Notes: a model not told the origin generated them from the letters alone. 35,338 nt of DNA from Paulinella micropora (GCA_009731375.1 BJOX01000214.1:27667-63004), one strand, 5' to 3'. Positions 1 through 10,808 are shown, counted from the first letter of the stretch. Made by a program: numbers and translations.

Positions 1-165
1 TCTGGACCAGTATTTTCATTGAACATACCGGCCCGTCTGGAAGTGTTGGAACCTGCCTTGCGGGGGTGTCATTAAAGCTTATCGTCAATTCTTCGTACTC
101 CCCTCACGGGTGAGACGATGGAGGCGCATGTGCAGAAATGCATCAGCCATTGACAGAGAAGCACT
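1..165 (+). mobile_element. SINE fragment (body plus start of ATT tail)
   Basis: These bases nearly match the body of the complete SINE at 29208-29494, from the 'tctggaccag' block to the (ATT)n tail. The tRNA-derived head lies outside the window or is missing. The same body recurs on the - strand in the 25.17-26.15 kb array and on the + strand near 27.0 and 29.0 kb. Confidence 0.85.
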
Positions 166-188
166 ATTATTATTATTATTATTATTAT

Positions 189-238
<50 letters not shown>

Positions 239-490
239 TTATCCTTCTCCTTCTCTTCCTCCTCTCCACCTCCTGCTCCTCGTCGTCGTCATCGTCCTCC
301 TCCTCCTCCTCCTCCTTCTCCTCCTCCTCCTTCTTCTTCTTCTTCTTCTTCTTCTTCTTCCTCCTCCTCCTCCTCCTCCTCTTGCTCCTCTTCCTCCTCT
401 TCCTCCTCTTCCTTCTCTTCTTCTTCCTCCTCCTTCTCCTCATTTTCCTCCTTCTCCTCATTTTCCTCCTTCTCGTCCTGGAAGATTTTA
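165..490. repeat. Compound trinucleotide microsatellite (ATT, AGT, CTC, CTT)
   Basis: The SINE tail (ATT)n passes into (AGT)n and then a long pyrimidine tract of CTC, CTT and CTCCTT units. The open frames here (poly-Ser, poly-Leu, poly-Lys/Glu) follow from the triplet period and are not genes. Confidence 0.95.
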
Positions 491-904
491 CAACAGAAGT
501 AGTACTAGTACTAATGGTAGAAGTGGTAGCAGTAACAGCAGTTGTAGTAGTCATGGACAAGGAAAGAGTGAGCAGTGCAGAAGTAGGCTGAGTTTGAATG
601 TCCTTTTATTGAAGTCCAAGTTGTGTTATGTTTTGCTTGCTTGCGCTTTGGTGTTTGCTGTGAAGAGGGCAGCGTGTGGCGTCGTGAACTCTGGACTGGG
701 CCCCCATCGCCCTCCTTCTGCTCTCAAGCTTTCCGCGAGAGGTTTGGTTTTTTCTTGCTGTCTTTCCTAGGATGAATGCTTAGAGATTCCCTAGGATGAA
801 TACTTAGAGAGAGAGAGAGAGACAGAGAGAGAGCAGACACGAATAAGACTGTCTCTCAAATACCTCAATCCCACTGATCTTTTGCTGCCCTTGTTTTTTT
901 TTCA
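491..904. other. No gene recognised; contains a short (GA)n tract
   Basis: Mixed-composition sequence after the pyrimidine tract. A GA run lies at about 806-832, next to a duplicated 'gagattccctaggatgaat'-like block at about 765-806. I see no convincing exon. Confidence 0.5.
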
Positions 905-1080
905 ACGGTGTGCACACATAAGGAGGCCATGGCTATGTGTGCAGACGTATAAATGGCTCAGTGTGCACATCTGGCATGGCTTTGTGTGCAGATCTGGCAG
1001 GAGACTAGGGCTAAATGTGCAGCTGTGGGCATGGCTATGTGTGCAGACCTGAGGGGAGGCCATGGCCATGTCTGCGGGCT
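905..1080. repeat. Degenerate tandem repeat with core 'catggctatgtgtgcag'
   Basis: Four or five diverged copies of a unit of about 35-45 bp that contains 'ggcatggctatgtgtgcag' follow one another. This is a small minisatellite with no coding sign of its own. Confidence 0.6.
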
Positions 1081-1263
1081 GGATTGCTTCTAGCGAGTAC
1101 CACAACGTGCTGGCCAAGCACGTGCGCAAAAGCAATGAGAAGGTCTCGCGTGGCGTGAGGCTTGCGGCAAACATGACTTCGCGGCTAGGAAATCGTGTGC
1201 AACATGGGACAAAGAGTCTCTCTTCTGCAGAATGTCCTGCAGGCTTCAGCAGAAGACGTGGAC
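1062..1263 (+). CDS. Possible exon, unknown product
   Basis: An open frame starting ATGGCC covers about 67 codons before it runs into a CT microsatellite. Its composition (mixed charged and hydrophobic residues, few repeats, GC-rich third positions) is unlike the surrounding low-complexity frames and resembles the exons of the PH/FHA gene further right. I do not recognise a domain and cannot fix its splice sites. It could be a 5' exon of that gene or chance. Confidence 0.25.
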
Positions 1264-1365
1264 TCCGCCAAGCGGTCACTCTCTCTCTCTCGCTCTCTCT
1301 CTCTCTCTATATATATATACATATATATATGTATATATATAGTAATATATAATATATATATATAC

Positions 1366-1402
<37 letters not shown>

Positions 1403-1409
1403 CATCTAT
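1264..1409. repeat. Microsatellite (CT)n-(TA)n-(CTAT)n
   Basis: A CT run changes to an AT run with 'catatatatatgtatatata' and then to (CTAT)n, directly before the first copy of the 451-bp repeat unit. Confidence 0.95.
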
Positions 1410-1860
1410 CCCTGGAGACGGTCTCTGCCACTGGCAACTCAGCCTAGGGTTCAGATCTAACCATCTCCTACAATGACAATTTTGTGTCCGCCGTTAATCG
1501 CGCGCAGCGCAAGGACTAAACAGGCAACCAACTCCTGACCATGGCTGATGAAGTCGGGGCGTGATGCAAAGGGTTGATGAAGTCGGGGTTGTAGAAGGTA
1601 ACTCACAACGAGCGTGAACTCCTGAAACCTCGACTTGCTCATGGCATCATCTCCTTAGGGCACACGCTCCTGGGGAGTGTTCTAGTGTTGTCCCGTATAG
1701 TTCAAAAGGGCTCGGCTACCTTTCGGCTTGAACTGGGCACAGACACCAACCACAGCGAGACAGTGGTTGGTGTGCAGCTTGGCCGGTGCTGAAAGTTCTT
1801 GTCCGGGGGTAGTATAGGAGGCCATGGCTTTTCAAGCTAAGCCACGCCCATAGATTAAAC
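1410..1860. repeat. 451-bp dispersed repeat, copy A
   Basis: The unit runs from 'ccctggagacgg' to 'catagattaaac' and is almost identical to 1957-2407. Both copies lie between (CTAT)n arrays. On the - strand each copy has a short open frame ending 'KIVIVGD' plus one residue; a resemblance to an endonuclease-domain strand is too short to use. Likely a transposed or amplified unit of unknown class. Confidence 0.8.
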
Positions 1861-1861
1861 A

Positions 1862-1956
<95 letters not shown>
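1861..1956. repeat. (CTAT)n microsatellite
   Basis: Nearly pure CTAT repeats, about 24 units, separate the two copies of the 451-bp unit. Confidence 0.98.
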
Positions 1957-1957
<1 letters not shown>

Positions 1958-2407
1958 CCTGGAGACGGTCTCTGCCACTGGCAACTCAGCCTAGGGTTCA
2001 GATCTAACTATCTCCTACAATGACGATTTTGTGTCCGCCGTTAATCGCGCGCAGCGCAAGGGCTAAACAGGCAACCAACTCCTGACCATGGCTGATGAAG
2101 TCGGGGCGTGATGCAAAGGGTTGATGAAGTCGGGGTTGTAGAAGGTAACTCACAGCGAGCGTGAACTCCTGAAACCTCGACTTGCTCATGGCATCATCTC
2201 CTTGGGGCACACGCTCCTGGGGAGTGTTCTAGTGTTGTCCCGTATAGTTCAAAAGGGCTCGGCTACCTTTCGGCTTGAACTGGGCACAGACACCAACCAC
2301 AGCGAGACAGTGGTTGGTGTGCAGCTTGGCCGGTGCTGAAAGTTCTTGTCCGGGAGTAGTATAGGAGGCCATGGCTTTTCAAGCTAAGCCACGCCCATAG
2401 ATTAAAC
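1957..2407. repeat. 451-bp dispersed repeat, copy B
   Basis: Same length and ends as 1410-1860, with only scattered substitutions. Equal copy length and the shared (CTAT)n flank suggest tandem duplication of unit plus microsatellite. Confidence 0.8.
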
Positions 2408-2424
2408 ATTAAACATATCTATCC

Positions 2425-2477
<53 letters not shown>

Positions 2478-2527
2478 ATCTATGTATCTAATCTAATCTA
2501 TCTAATCTATGTATCTAATCTAATCTA

Positions 2528-2564
<37 letters not shown>

Positions 2565-2930
2565 CCTACCTACCTATCTACCTACCTACCTACCTACCTA
2601 TCTACCTACCTATCTATCTATCTATCTATCTATCTACCTACCTACCTACCTACCTACCTATCGTGCATGGATAGACAGACGACAGACGCAAGAAACAAAC
2701 AAAGAAAGAAAGGAATGAAGGAAGAGATGAAGGAAGAAAGGAAAGAAAGAAAGAAAGAAAGAAAGAAAGAAGGAAAGAAGGAAGGAAGGAAAGAAGGAAA
2801 GAAAAGAAGAAAGAAAGAAAGCATTGACAGGTAGATAAGTAGATAGACAGATAGGTAGGTATATAGGTGAGTAGATAGATAGGATAGATAGATAGATATG
2901 TTTGGTCTATCAGCTCTGCATATCCGAAGA
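2408..2930. repeat. Compound microsatellite (CTAT, CTAC, GAAA/GAAG, GATA)
   Basis: Arrays of CTAT, CTAATCTA, CTAC, GAAA/GGAA and GATA units follow one another to about 2900. Frames through this block encode only low-complexity Tyr/Ser/Leu or Phe/Leu/Ser strings. Confidence 0.95.
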
Positions 2931-3649
2931 CATAGGCATCCATTCCACCCCGCCGCCAATCGGCGACTGGGTAGCGGGCTGGGAATGAGCACTAAGCTTA
3001 GAGTTTAGAGTTTATGCAGTCTGAACCCTCCCTGGCTGGACGGCTCAGACTGATTCCAGACACGTGTCCGTGATCACGTGCCCCGCCAAGGCTCGGGCCC
3101 GAGGGGTACACCAACCCTCGAGCTTCATTCAAGGCAACCACTTTCGCGGCCAGACTATACCTTAAGATCTCCCTGCTTATGTGCCTACCCGCACACAGGA
3201 AGATCCCACTCCCGTCTAGTCTCTGAACCTTTCCCATTTGTCAGGCTACCAATGGACAGCGGCGACGGATGACTACCGTGACTGCTTAGCGGAGCAGCGG
3301 TAGTCGACCGATTAGGAGCTGTGCGCGGGGTAGCCTCACAAGAAGGGACTTGGCTGCGGATTACCCATTATTCTCTGCGTGGCCATATCCTTCGAGTTGT
3401 TACCATCCGACGAGCGTTATCTCGCCTGCTGCACCTTGCGGTTTCCCGCAGGCCGCGGTATCTAAGGCTCTTAGGGCTTTCCCGAACAGTTTGAGAGTGT
3501 ATCAAGGGCCCACGAAGGGTAGTCATCAGCCCTGGCCAGTCACGCTGACCAGCTGTGATAAATTCTGAAAACACAGCTGGTGCAGGGCTGTAAGGGGGTG
3601 TGGATGTGCGAGCAAGACATAGCTTAAGACTTGCCCGCGTGCTTAGCCC
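2931..3649. other. Non-repetitive stretch with no recognised gene
   Basis: About 700 bases of balanced composition lie between two tetranucleotide arrays. Frames are short and show no family motif or splice chain. It may be part of a repeat whose other copies lie outside this window. Confidence 0.5.
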
Positions 3650-3653
3650 CCCG

Positions 3654-3715
<62 letters not shown>

Positions 3716-3736
3716 TAGATAGACAGACAGACAGAC

Positions 3737-3791
<55 letters not shown>

Positions 3792-3899
3792 GAGATAGAT
3801 AGTTGGATAGATATAGATAGATAGATAGATAGATAGATAGATGGATGGATGGATGGATGGATAGATAGATATATCGATCGATCGATCGATCGATCGATC

Positions 3900-3936
<37 letters not shown>

Positions 3937-4006
3937 ATAGATAAATAGATAGATAGATAGATAGATAGATAGATGGATAGAAAGATAGATACAAAGATAG
4001 ATAGGT

Positions 4007-4041
<35 letters not shown>

Positions 4042-4150
4042 CAGAAAGACAGAAAGACAGAAAGAAAGAAGAAATAGATAGGTATCTTGATTGCAAATGG
4101 ATTGGTTAGGTAGATAGATACATAGATACATTTGTAGATGGATGGATGGA
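3650..4150. repeat. Long GATA/GACA/GGAT/ATCG/GAAA microsatellite
   Basis: Mostly (GATA)n with blocks of GACA, GGAT, a (CGAT)n block at about 3872-3901 and GAAA/GACA near 4015-4070. The long - strand frame rich in 'YLSI' units is an artefact of the repeat. Confidence 0.97.
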
Positions 4151-4379
4151 GTCATTATTCATTTAAAACTGTTTCTTTTTGCTTGCTTGAAGCGAGATTA
4201 AGAAGATGCCTGCCTCAGGCTCCAGTCTGCCTTGTTCCGGCTTCCTCGAGATGCAGAAGGTCGATGTCGCGCGCTGACACGGACCCAATTGGATGCATGG
4301 CTTTAGATATCCAAGTGGGAAAAGTTTTGGTTCGAATACAGCGATGGGGTGCTGACCTGGTGTGCGGATGAGACGGTGA

Positions 4380-5000
4380 GTGCGGTGTTGTGGGCGGGGT
4401 TTTGGCAGGTATGGCTGGTGTTGTGCAGCGGGCGGTGCCGGAAGGGCGAGCCATGGTGGCCTACGTCGAGCACGAACCCGCGGCCGCCCCGCCCGCCAAC
4501 ACCTCCTCCTACTCCTCTTCCTCCTCCACACCAGGGCCTCTGGGCGCCTTGAGTCGCACGCGCTCGGCAACCGCGGAAGGCCTGCAAGAAAACTCTTTAT
4601 TCCCCGATTTTGTGTCGGGTCGCAAAGCGACCCTGTCCGCTGCCAAGACCCAACAACTCTTGTATGTGACTTCCTGCTCCACCCAGACATGTCTTGGGAA
4701 TCTTGCGTGTGGTTGTACAGAGAACAGCAGGGCAAAGAGGCCAAGGAGGCTGCTGCACAGACAGCCACGATCCGCGTCGTGACCACCAGTCAGTTGCACT
4801 TGCTTCAGCCCATGTTCCATCTGCACTTCTGGACTTGCTTGCTGCAGCTCGGAGCTTACTGCTTCGAAGCACCGCCAAGACGCTGATCGCCGAGTTTGCC
4901 GCTACCATGCGCCGCGATCTTGACAGCTTATTGCCCCCTGATGTCCTGCATCTCCTCTCCCTCCTCCAGCCTGTCTAGCGTGCTGTTTCTTGGATTTGCA
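4380..5000 (+). CDS. Possible 5' exons of the PH/FHA gene
   Basis: GC-richer sequence with open frames. The most protein-like part is about 4813-4976, with 'ALLDLLAAARSLLLRS' and then an Ala/Arg/Leu-rich amphipathic stretch ending 'LLSLLQPV' and a stop. It could be a helical exon spliced just before the stop. Other frames at 4390-4780 look less natural. I cannot order these segments or fix their splice sites; they are assigned to the downstream gene by strand and proximity only. Confidence 0.3.
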
Positions 5001-5230
5001 TATGAAAACGGCCACTATACTCGTTCACGCTCTTGTCTTTCTGCGTGTGCTCGCCTTTTGACACACTTTGCTTTACGATCGTCTCGCCAAATGACTTTTA
5101 CCTTCATTCTGACCTATGTACAAAATATCCGCGGTAACTGGGAAGTGGAGAATGTGAGGAATGGGTTTGACAACTAGAAGGCGTTTCTTTTCCATTGTTT
5201 GAAGCATCTTGTGCATATGCTTGTTTGCAG

Positions 5231-6117
5231 CTCGTCAAATTGAAGGCCAGCGCAATGCAAGTAACCAAGCAGTTCTGTGTGTTATTTTCGCAGTCACGGC
5301 CATGCTCTTGTAGGAACTGCGTCCCTTGCTTCTCGAACAGGACTTGATTCAGGTGCAGTCGTCTACTCCAGCTTTTGGGTCCTCATTGGCTCCCGTGCCG
5401 CTGTCTGCAGGCCGCGCGCTATGCTGCGCTGACCAAAGCTCTGGTCTTTGCCTGCTCGTGTTCATGCTTGTTGGTCGAAGAGGTCATCCCATGTAGCCCC
5501 CTTTTCATGACCGGCACGGCTACGACGAAGAACTGCCCATTACTTCCACGCGCAAAGAGAAATCTGGAGTCTTGAGTATGGTAATGTGCTATGTCTTGCA
5601 ATATCTGCAGTATCCTGCTTTGTTTCCCTTCCCCCCCCCCCCCCCCCCCCCCTNNNNNNNNNNNNNNNNNNNNNNNNNNNNNNNNNTCCCCCCCCCCCCC
5701 CAACGTCCCTTCCAGGCTCTGGATGAGGGCACTTGGCAAGACTTTTATTTTGTTCTGTTCGACCGCAACTTGTTTTATTACCAAGATAGCAAGGTTCTGC
5801 ATTTGTCATGCGCACGGTCCTGGATGAGCTGCCTGCTTGCCTGCCAGTCAACCGTACCCACGGGCTTTGTGACACTGACTTACGCCTCACTTACGCTGGA
5901 TCCGGATGGCTTGAATCGAGGTCCGTTGCGCTAGAAAACACAGAAAACACACTCAGACCATTCAACACCAAAAAGCGAGAGGTGCGGGGAAATATTGTGT
6001 AACAGGCGAGTACAGCTTCAATGTCAAGACACCGTTGGCTACCGTGGCGTGCCGCACCAAGCATGCAGTGGCCTTGTCCGGTCAGCTCTAGGCTGCCGTT
6101 CAGCTGTCCTTCAGCAA
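5231..6117 (+). CDS. Host gene 1, helical exons and PH-like region
   Basis: Short exons keep phase across GT-AG introns: 5231-5260, 5314-5352, 5411-5443 (helical, 'AARYAALTKAL'), 5716-5793, 5848-5920, 6006-6080 and perhaps 6104-6117. The exon at 5716 encodes 'WQDFYFVLFDRNLFYYQDSK', the strand-turn-strand start of a pleckstrin homology (PH) domain. The next two encode 'GFVTLTYASLTL' and 'EYSFNVKTPLATVACRT', which match later PH strands. PH domains usually bind phosphoinositides or proteins at membranes. A 33-base N gap (5654-5686) inside poly-C lies in the intron before the PH exon. The protein start is not resolved. The PH call rests on strand pattern, so it is good but not certain. Confidence 0.6.
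5636..5702. other. Poly-C run with assembly gap
   Basis: Cytosine runs flank 33 N (5654-5686). It lies just upstream of the acceptor of the exon that opens the PH-like region, so sequence is missing from the intron. Confidence 0.98.
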
Positions 6118-6583
6118 GTAGCAGCAATGCCTGCTTGTTGCAGAATGGATCGCTTGCTTGCAAAATACCATGACCACACAACTACAGCTGAAGACTAAAG
6201 TTCGCAGTACAAGTCGCAAAGTTCTAGAGGTCATTGTTTCGCAACGTTGCGTGTTTCGACTTTGATGTATGTTTGGCCAGGACATCAATAAGCTCGCCAT
6301 CGACCATATGACTTTTGCCGTAACCAAACCTATTCTGTCGTTTTGCTCTCTTAATGTTCAACCTGCACTCTTTAACAGAACGTCTTGACGAAGCCTCTCG
6401 CATTGCAGGTTTCCGTCGCACACGATACGATTGCCTAATGCTGGTTGTGTGATTTAGCAATTTCAAAAATTTATTGGCCATATTGGGCATAGCGCCCCGT
6501 CATTGGATCTCTACATGGCGATTGCTAAGATCAAGTCTTTGATTGCATGCTTGTATTGCTCTATTGCCTTGCCTGGTCGCAGG
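6118..6583. other. Intronic or unresolved stretch in host gene 1
   Basis: No exon could be joined here with confidence. An open frame from the preceding exon would run to about 6198, but it also has a GT donor at 6118. Confidence 0.4.
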
Positions 6584-8486
6584 TCCAAGTCCAAGGAAGA
6601 GCAGCAAGACTTCATCAGGCAGTTTTGGAAGGAGTTTCTAGCGCCGGGTCTTGGCATCTGCCGTGCGTGCGGACAGCAACAGGGTGGTTTGTGTCAGATG
6701 CACCAACGCTGATCAGTTCCATTCCGACAGCAGTGCGCCTCAGTCTAGAAGAGAAGATGAAGGTTCGTTGATCCTTCGACGTAGATCTTTCTTACGCTTT
6801 TGACAGGCATCCGAGGACATTGAGCTGGATCTATTAGATCCTGTGCAAGCGGTGGTAAGCGTATTTCCTTTATGCTCTGATACTGGCGTCACGCCTGTCT
6901 GTGCTCGGTGCCTTGACGTGCATCGCTAAGATCAAACAAGATCTCGAAATAGACTTCGAGTTGTTCAAAGGTACTTTCTTTTTGCCGCATTTACACAAGA
7001 GAAGCTGTTGCTTCAGGAACGAAGCATTTTCTGAAACTCAATCTACTGCACGGAGGAAAACGCGGCGAAGATCATAAGCGCGACGTGGAAGTGTTCGACT
7101 GTATGTCTTGCTTTCCCCGTGCACTCCTCAACTGCCTCTTGTGTAGCCGCATCAGCTCAAAGCTTCCTGCTCAAAGTCAAAGGGCATAAAGTGTACGTTT
7201 ATTCAGCTTGTCTGTACGTTCTAGCCGATCCAACCCAACTCACTTTCCTTGATCCAGCACCCAGGAGGTCAAGTTTAGCAAGAAAAATCATGTCTTTACA
7301 ATTGGAAGGGACAAGGTCCTTGGACTTGGCACTTACGCTTGTAATTGTACTGAATGTACTAAATCTGCAGTCGAACATTTTGGTGATCGAAGACAGTCGA
7401 GTGTCGCGCTCTCATGCCCGGATTGAATATACAGACGAACGTACTCTCTCTCTCTCTCTCTCTCTCACTCTCCAACACACACGCACACCTCTTTCTTTCC
7501 GCTCTCTCTATCATGGTTCTCTCTCGATCTTTTTCTTTCTTTCTCTACTCACTCTCTCTCTCGCTCTCTCGCTCTCTCGCTCTCTCTCTCTCTCTCTCTC
7601 TGCCTTGTGTTGTTGTTGCGTTTGCCATTCTACCATTTTACTTTTCCATACTTAATATATAGCACCGGTCATGTCAAATGATGATTTCAAAACAAAGAGA
7701 GGGGCAAGGTCTGGTGAGTTGCGCACGCATGTGCGGTGCGCCTCGCACTCTGTTCCCTTGTGATCCATCACAAAAAGGCGAATCTGAGCGTTGGCAAGCA
7801 GAGACATAAACTAGTTTCCTGCTTTCCTTCACCTTGGCCACTATGCATGTGTGTTGTGTGTGCTTCTCTTCTTGCAGAGTGTGAGTACATCGACCTGGGC
7901 TCGTCGTGTGGTAGCAAGTTGAACGGCAAACCGGTGCTGCGTGCCAAGCTACGACCGGGTAAATTTGTTTTAAATTCGCGAGTATCTAATAACGCTTTTT
8001 ATTCATTGAATTTAACTGAGACTTCGACAAGCAGTGTCCTGCTTTTTGTATCGTAATCTCAGCAGTAGATGAGTCCTATTCTACGGTCACAAACCATATG
8101 CATTCATCTTACGTGTTGATATGCATGTGCTTGAGAACCTTGGCGACCGAGAATATGTTGAAATTTGTAACAAATAAAGCTCTAGATAGATTAACAACAC
8201 TAGAAAATCAAATTAGCAGTTCTCAAAGGGCTCGAGAATAGAGGCACTTTTTCTCGAATTGCTTTCAAAGCCTGTTCTATTGTGATCACAGTTCAAACTT
8301 AGCAAACACCATCACATCTTCTGATCCTAGCTTATCATGTATCTAGAGCAAAGGCACCTCCATCAAGATCATGTGCACAGCTGTCTGGTTGGCCTGGCAG
8401 GGGACGTGGTGGAGATTGGGCAGTCCACGCTGATTTTCCAGTTGAAGCGCCGACGTCGAGTCTATAGCTTCCCCTTTTCCATCTGA
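6584..8486 (+). CDS. Host gene 1, 3' exons ending in an FHA domain
   Basis: Phase-compatible exons: about 6584-6683, about 6731-6761, 6807-6854, 6931-6970 (AAG acceptor), 7017-7100, 7147-7190, 7265-7315, 7371-7440, 7878-7958 and 8401-8486 (stop TGA). The last four form a forkhead-associated (FHA) domain. They supply 'FTIGRDK' (GR motif), 'SRVSRSHARI' (SxxH motif), 'SKLNGKPV' (NG motif) and 'DVVEIGQSTLIFQL' as the closing strands. FHA domains bind phosphothreonine peptides, so a signalling or scaffold role is likely. The domain is C-terminal and the protein ends about 10 residues after a 'KRRRR' run. Joining this to the PH exons as one gene is inference from strand, spacing and exon style; the junction near 6.1-6.6 kb is unresolved. 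Confidence 0.75.
7441..7610. repeat. Intronic (CT)n microsatellites
   Basis: Several CT runs lie in the intron between the second and third FHA exons. Confidence 0.95.
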
Positions 8487-8635
8487 CAGTCCTAGGAAAT
8501 GGTCTGATGGTGTTCATGACCACGGATCATCTGACCTAATGTGTGGATTATCAAAATGATTTTACACAAAGCATCGGTGTCATTTATGAAACGCAGGGAT
8601 CAACTGTGAATTTCTGTGTCATGAGCTTTCTCTCT
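8487..8635. other. Downstream of host gene 1, nothing recognised
   Basis: Short sequence after the FHA stop codon. I see no clear polyadenylation signal that I would defend. Confidence 0.4.
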
Positions 8636-8708
8636 CCTCCTCCTCCTCCTCCTCCTCCTTCTTCTTCTTCTTCTTCTTCTTCTTCGTCGTCGTCGTCGTC
8701 GTTGTCTT

Positions 8709-8739
<31 letters not shown>

Positions 8740-8880
8740 TTCTTCTTCTTCTTCTTCTTCTTCTTCTTCTTCTCTTCTTCCTCTTTTCATCCTCCTCCTC
8801 CTTTCCTCCTTCTCCTTCTCCTCCTCCTCATCCTTCTCCTCTTCCCTCTCTTCCTCCTCATCCTCCTCTCTCATACTAAT
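8636..8880. repeat. Pyrimidine trinucleotide microsatellite (TCC, TTC, TCG)
   Basis: (CCT)n, (CTT)n and (CGT)n blocks. Poly-Ser and Glu/Arg-rich frames here are artefacts. Confidence 0.97.
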
Positions 8881-8969
8881 GGTATCGTAATTAAATGTTA
8901 TTGATACTACAGCGAGACCGAGCATTGGTGGCGGAAGTAGAATGAGAGAACAGGAAGAGTTGCATCTGA

Positions 8970-9163
8970 GAGAGAGAGAGAGAGAAAGAGAGAAGGGGGG
9001 GGGGGGGGGGAAGGGGGGGGGGGGGGGGGGNNNNNNNNNNNNNNNNNNNNNNNNNNNNNNNNNNNNNNGGGGGGGGGGGGGGGGGGGGGAAAGGAGGTAC
9101 GGAGAGGCGTCACCCATAGACACATTTCACTCATCCAACACACCTCGCTCATATTTGCTTTCT

Positions 9164-9227
<64 letters not shown>
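8970..9227. repeat. (GA)n, poly-G with assembly gap, (GA)n
   Basis: A GA run, then long G homopolymers flanking 38 N (9031-9068), then a second GA run from about 9169 to 9224. The true length is unknown. Confidence 0.97.
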
Positions 9228-9228
<1 letters not shown>

Positions 9229-9392
9229 CAAATATCATGCGCACTGAATCTTCAACATCACACATCTGTTTTATCATTTCGTGACACGTTTTGCACAGCT
9301 TGAAACAGCACTCAGTACGAGCTGCGTGAGAGATAAATACAGATGTTAGGAGATATCCGATTAGAACTAATAATCTTTTGCTTCCCACTCAG

Positions 9393-10310
9393 ATCCTACC
9401 GGGTGGCAAGTATTTTATTAAAACAGTGTTTGCGTAAAAATCTATATATATATATATAGTTTTTATCGTTTTTTCTTTTTTTTACCATTCATTTTTTCCT
9501 GATAGCTCTTCACCTCTCTGCTCGTTTCTTCAGCCTTCCTTTTCCCCACTTTCCTTGCCCCTTTCTTCCCCTTCTTTTATCACTTTTCTGTCACCTTTCT
9601 CCCTTCTTTTTTTCCTTTTTTTCTCTTCTTTTTCCTTCCCCTACCCCCCCCCCCCCCTCTTTTTTTTTTCNNNNNNNNNNAGCCTCTGGCTCTCCCCCTT
9701 CTCTTTTTTTGTTTCTATTTTCCCGTCCTACTTTCTTTTTCCTTTTTTTCCTTGCTTTTTAGGTTCTCACTCTTTCTAGTGACTTTATTAAGTTACTCTT
9801 GAATTCATCCCCTTTTTTCCTTTTTACCTATTTTTTTATATTTTTTCATATGTATATATATATATGTATATATATATTAAAACAGTGTTTGCGTTAATAT
9901 ATATACATATATATAATATGTATGTATGTATGTATGTGTATATATTCACTTATTTATTCTTTCCCCTTTATGAGCTTCTGCTGAGCTCCCCTTTTCTCCC
10001 TGCTTCCTTTCGCCTTTTCCTTCTTGTCTCCTTCCTTCGTTTTGACTCTACGAGACCACCTTTACCACAAGTCAAGATTAGGAAAATGTTTGGCAAGTCA
10101 AAGACATCTCAAAGACAACTGAGTGTGCAACTTATGAGCAACTCAAGTTCCGGCTGAGCCGGCTGGTTATTAATACGTAATCAATTTAGACTCAGAGCAA
10201 TGCAAGCTCGACTTATGATGTCGGAGAAGGAATCGGCTAAGTACTTGCTCAAAAAAGATTTGGGTCAGGCAGAGCCGACGTGTGATAGATTTAGATAGAG
10301 AGTTGTTTTG
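9393..10310 (+). CDS. Possible exons of a second host gene left of the virus
   Basis: After 'cccactcag' at 9392 an open stretch encodes 'ILPGGKYFIKTVFA' and then meets AT-rich sequence with a possible GT donor near 9433. A second stretch near 10073-10155 encodes 'KMFGKSKTSQRQLSVQL', and a third near 10188-10290 encodes 'RAMQARLMMSEKESAKYLL'. Each looks more like protein than its surroundings. I could not join them with consistent phase, and a 10-N gap lies between the first two (9671-9680). They may belong to the gene whose exons resume at 22.0 kb. No domain recognised. Confidence 0.3.
9431..9990. other. AT- and T-rich stretch with a 10-N gap
   Basis: Contains poly-T/poly-C runs, a gap at 9671-9680 and AT dinucleotide runs. 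The 19-mer 'attaaaacagtgtttgcgt' occurs twice, at about 9417 and about 9877. Confidence 0.7.
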
Positions 10311-10340
10311 GCCCGCAGGGCATGTGTACCTGAAGCAGTA

Positions 10341-10443
10341 GGGGGTTGCACCTACGCTAACCACCCCGCTGCCGACCCCGCCTCGCCGCGCTGTCGCGCT
10401 GCGAGGCGGGGTCGGCAGCGCGGGGTTGGCGTAGGGTGCCCCT
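10341..10443. repeat. GC-rich 100-bp foldback (near-perfect inverted repeat)
   Basis: The arm at 10341-10385 and the arm at 10402-10442 pair almost completely around a loop of about 15 bases. The core 'cgctgccgaccccgcctcg' is fully complementary in the other arm. It is much GC-richer than its surroundings. It could be a foldback/MITE-type element or a structure near the left edge of the viral insertion. No matching copy was seen at the right edge. Confidence 0.85.
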
Positions 10444-10587
10444 TTGCAGTTTATTAGACTTAATTTTACACAAACACTACAGTTTGAATTTTTAAAAAAT
10501 AACTGTTACTAGTGTGAATAACCGCAAACATAATATTGTATGTATCTATATTTTATTAATTTTTTGCAGCCTTTCTATAACCGATTC

Positions 10588-10590
<3 letters not shown>

Positions 10591-10663
<73 letters not shown>

Positions 10664-10683
10664 NNNNNNNNNNAGAGAGAGAG

Positions 10684-10720
<37 letters not shown>

Positions 10721-10739
10721 CAGAGAGAGAGAGAGAGAG

Positions 10740-10773
<34 letters not shown>
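10591..10773. repeat. (GA)n tract with a 10-N gap at the left edge of the viral block
   Basis: GA repeats surround a gap at 10664-10673. The protease reading frame stays open leftward into this repeat, as any stop-free GA repeat would allow, so the true protein start and the host/virus border are hidden here. Confidence 0.95.
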
Positions 10774-10778
<5 letters not shown>

Positions 10779-10808
10779 CAGCCAGAGACACAGCAACCAG
10801 AGCCAGAG

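Noticed and set aside
1457-2210. Two related short - strand frames ending in KIVIVGD, as LINE endonuclease remnants
   Set aside because: The match is only a few residues; frames of 61-68 codons in a duplicated repeat are not enough.
3368-4155. - strand frames of 170-240 codons rich in Tyr-Leu-Ser-Ile units
   Set aside because: These are translation of the GATA microsatellite. The non-repeat end does not resemble a known protein.
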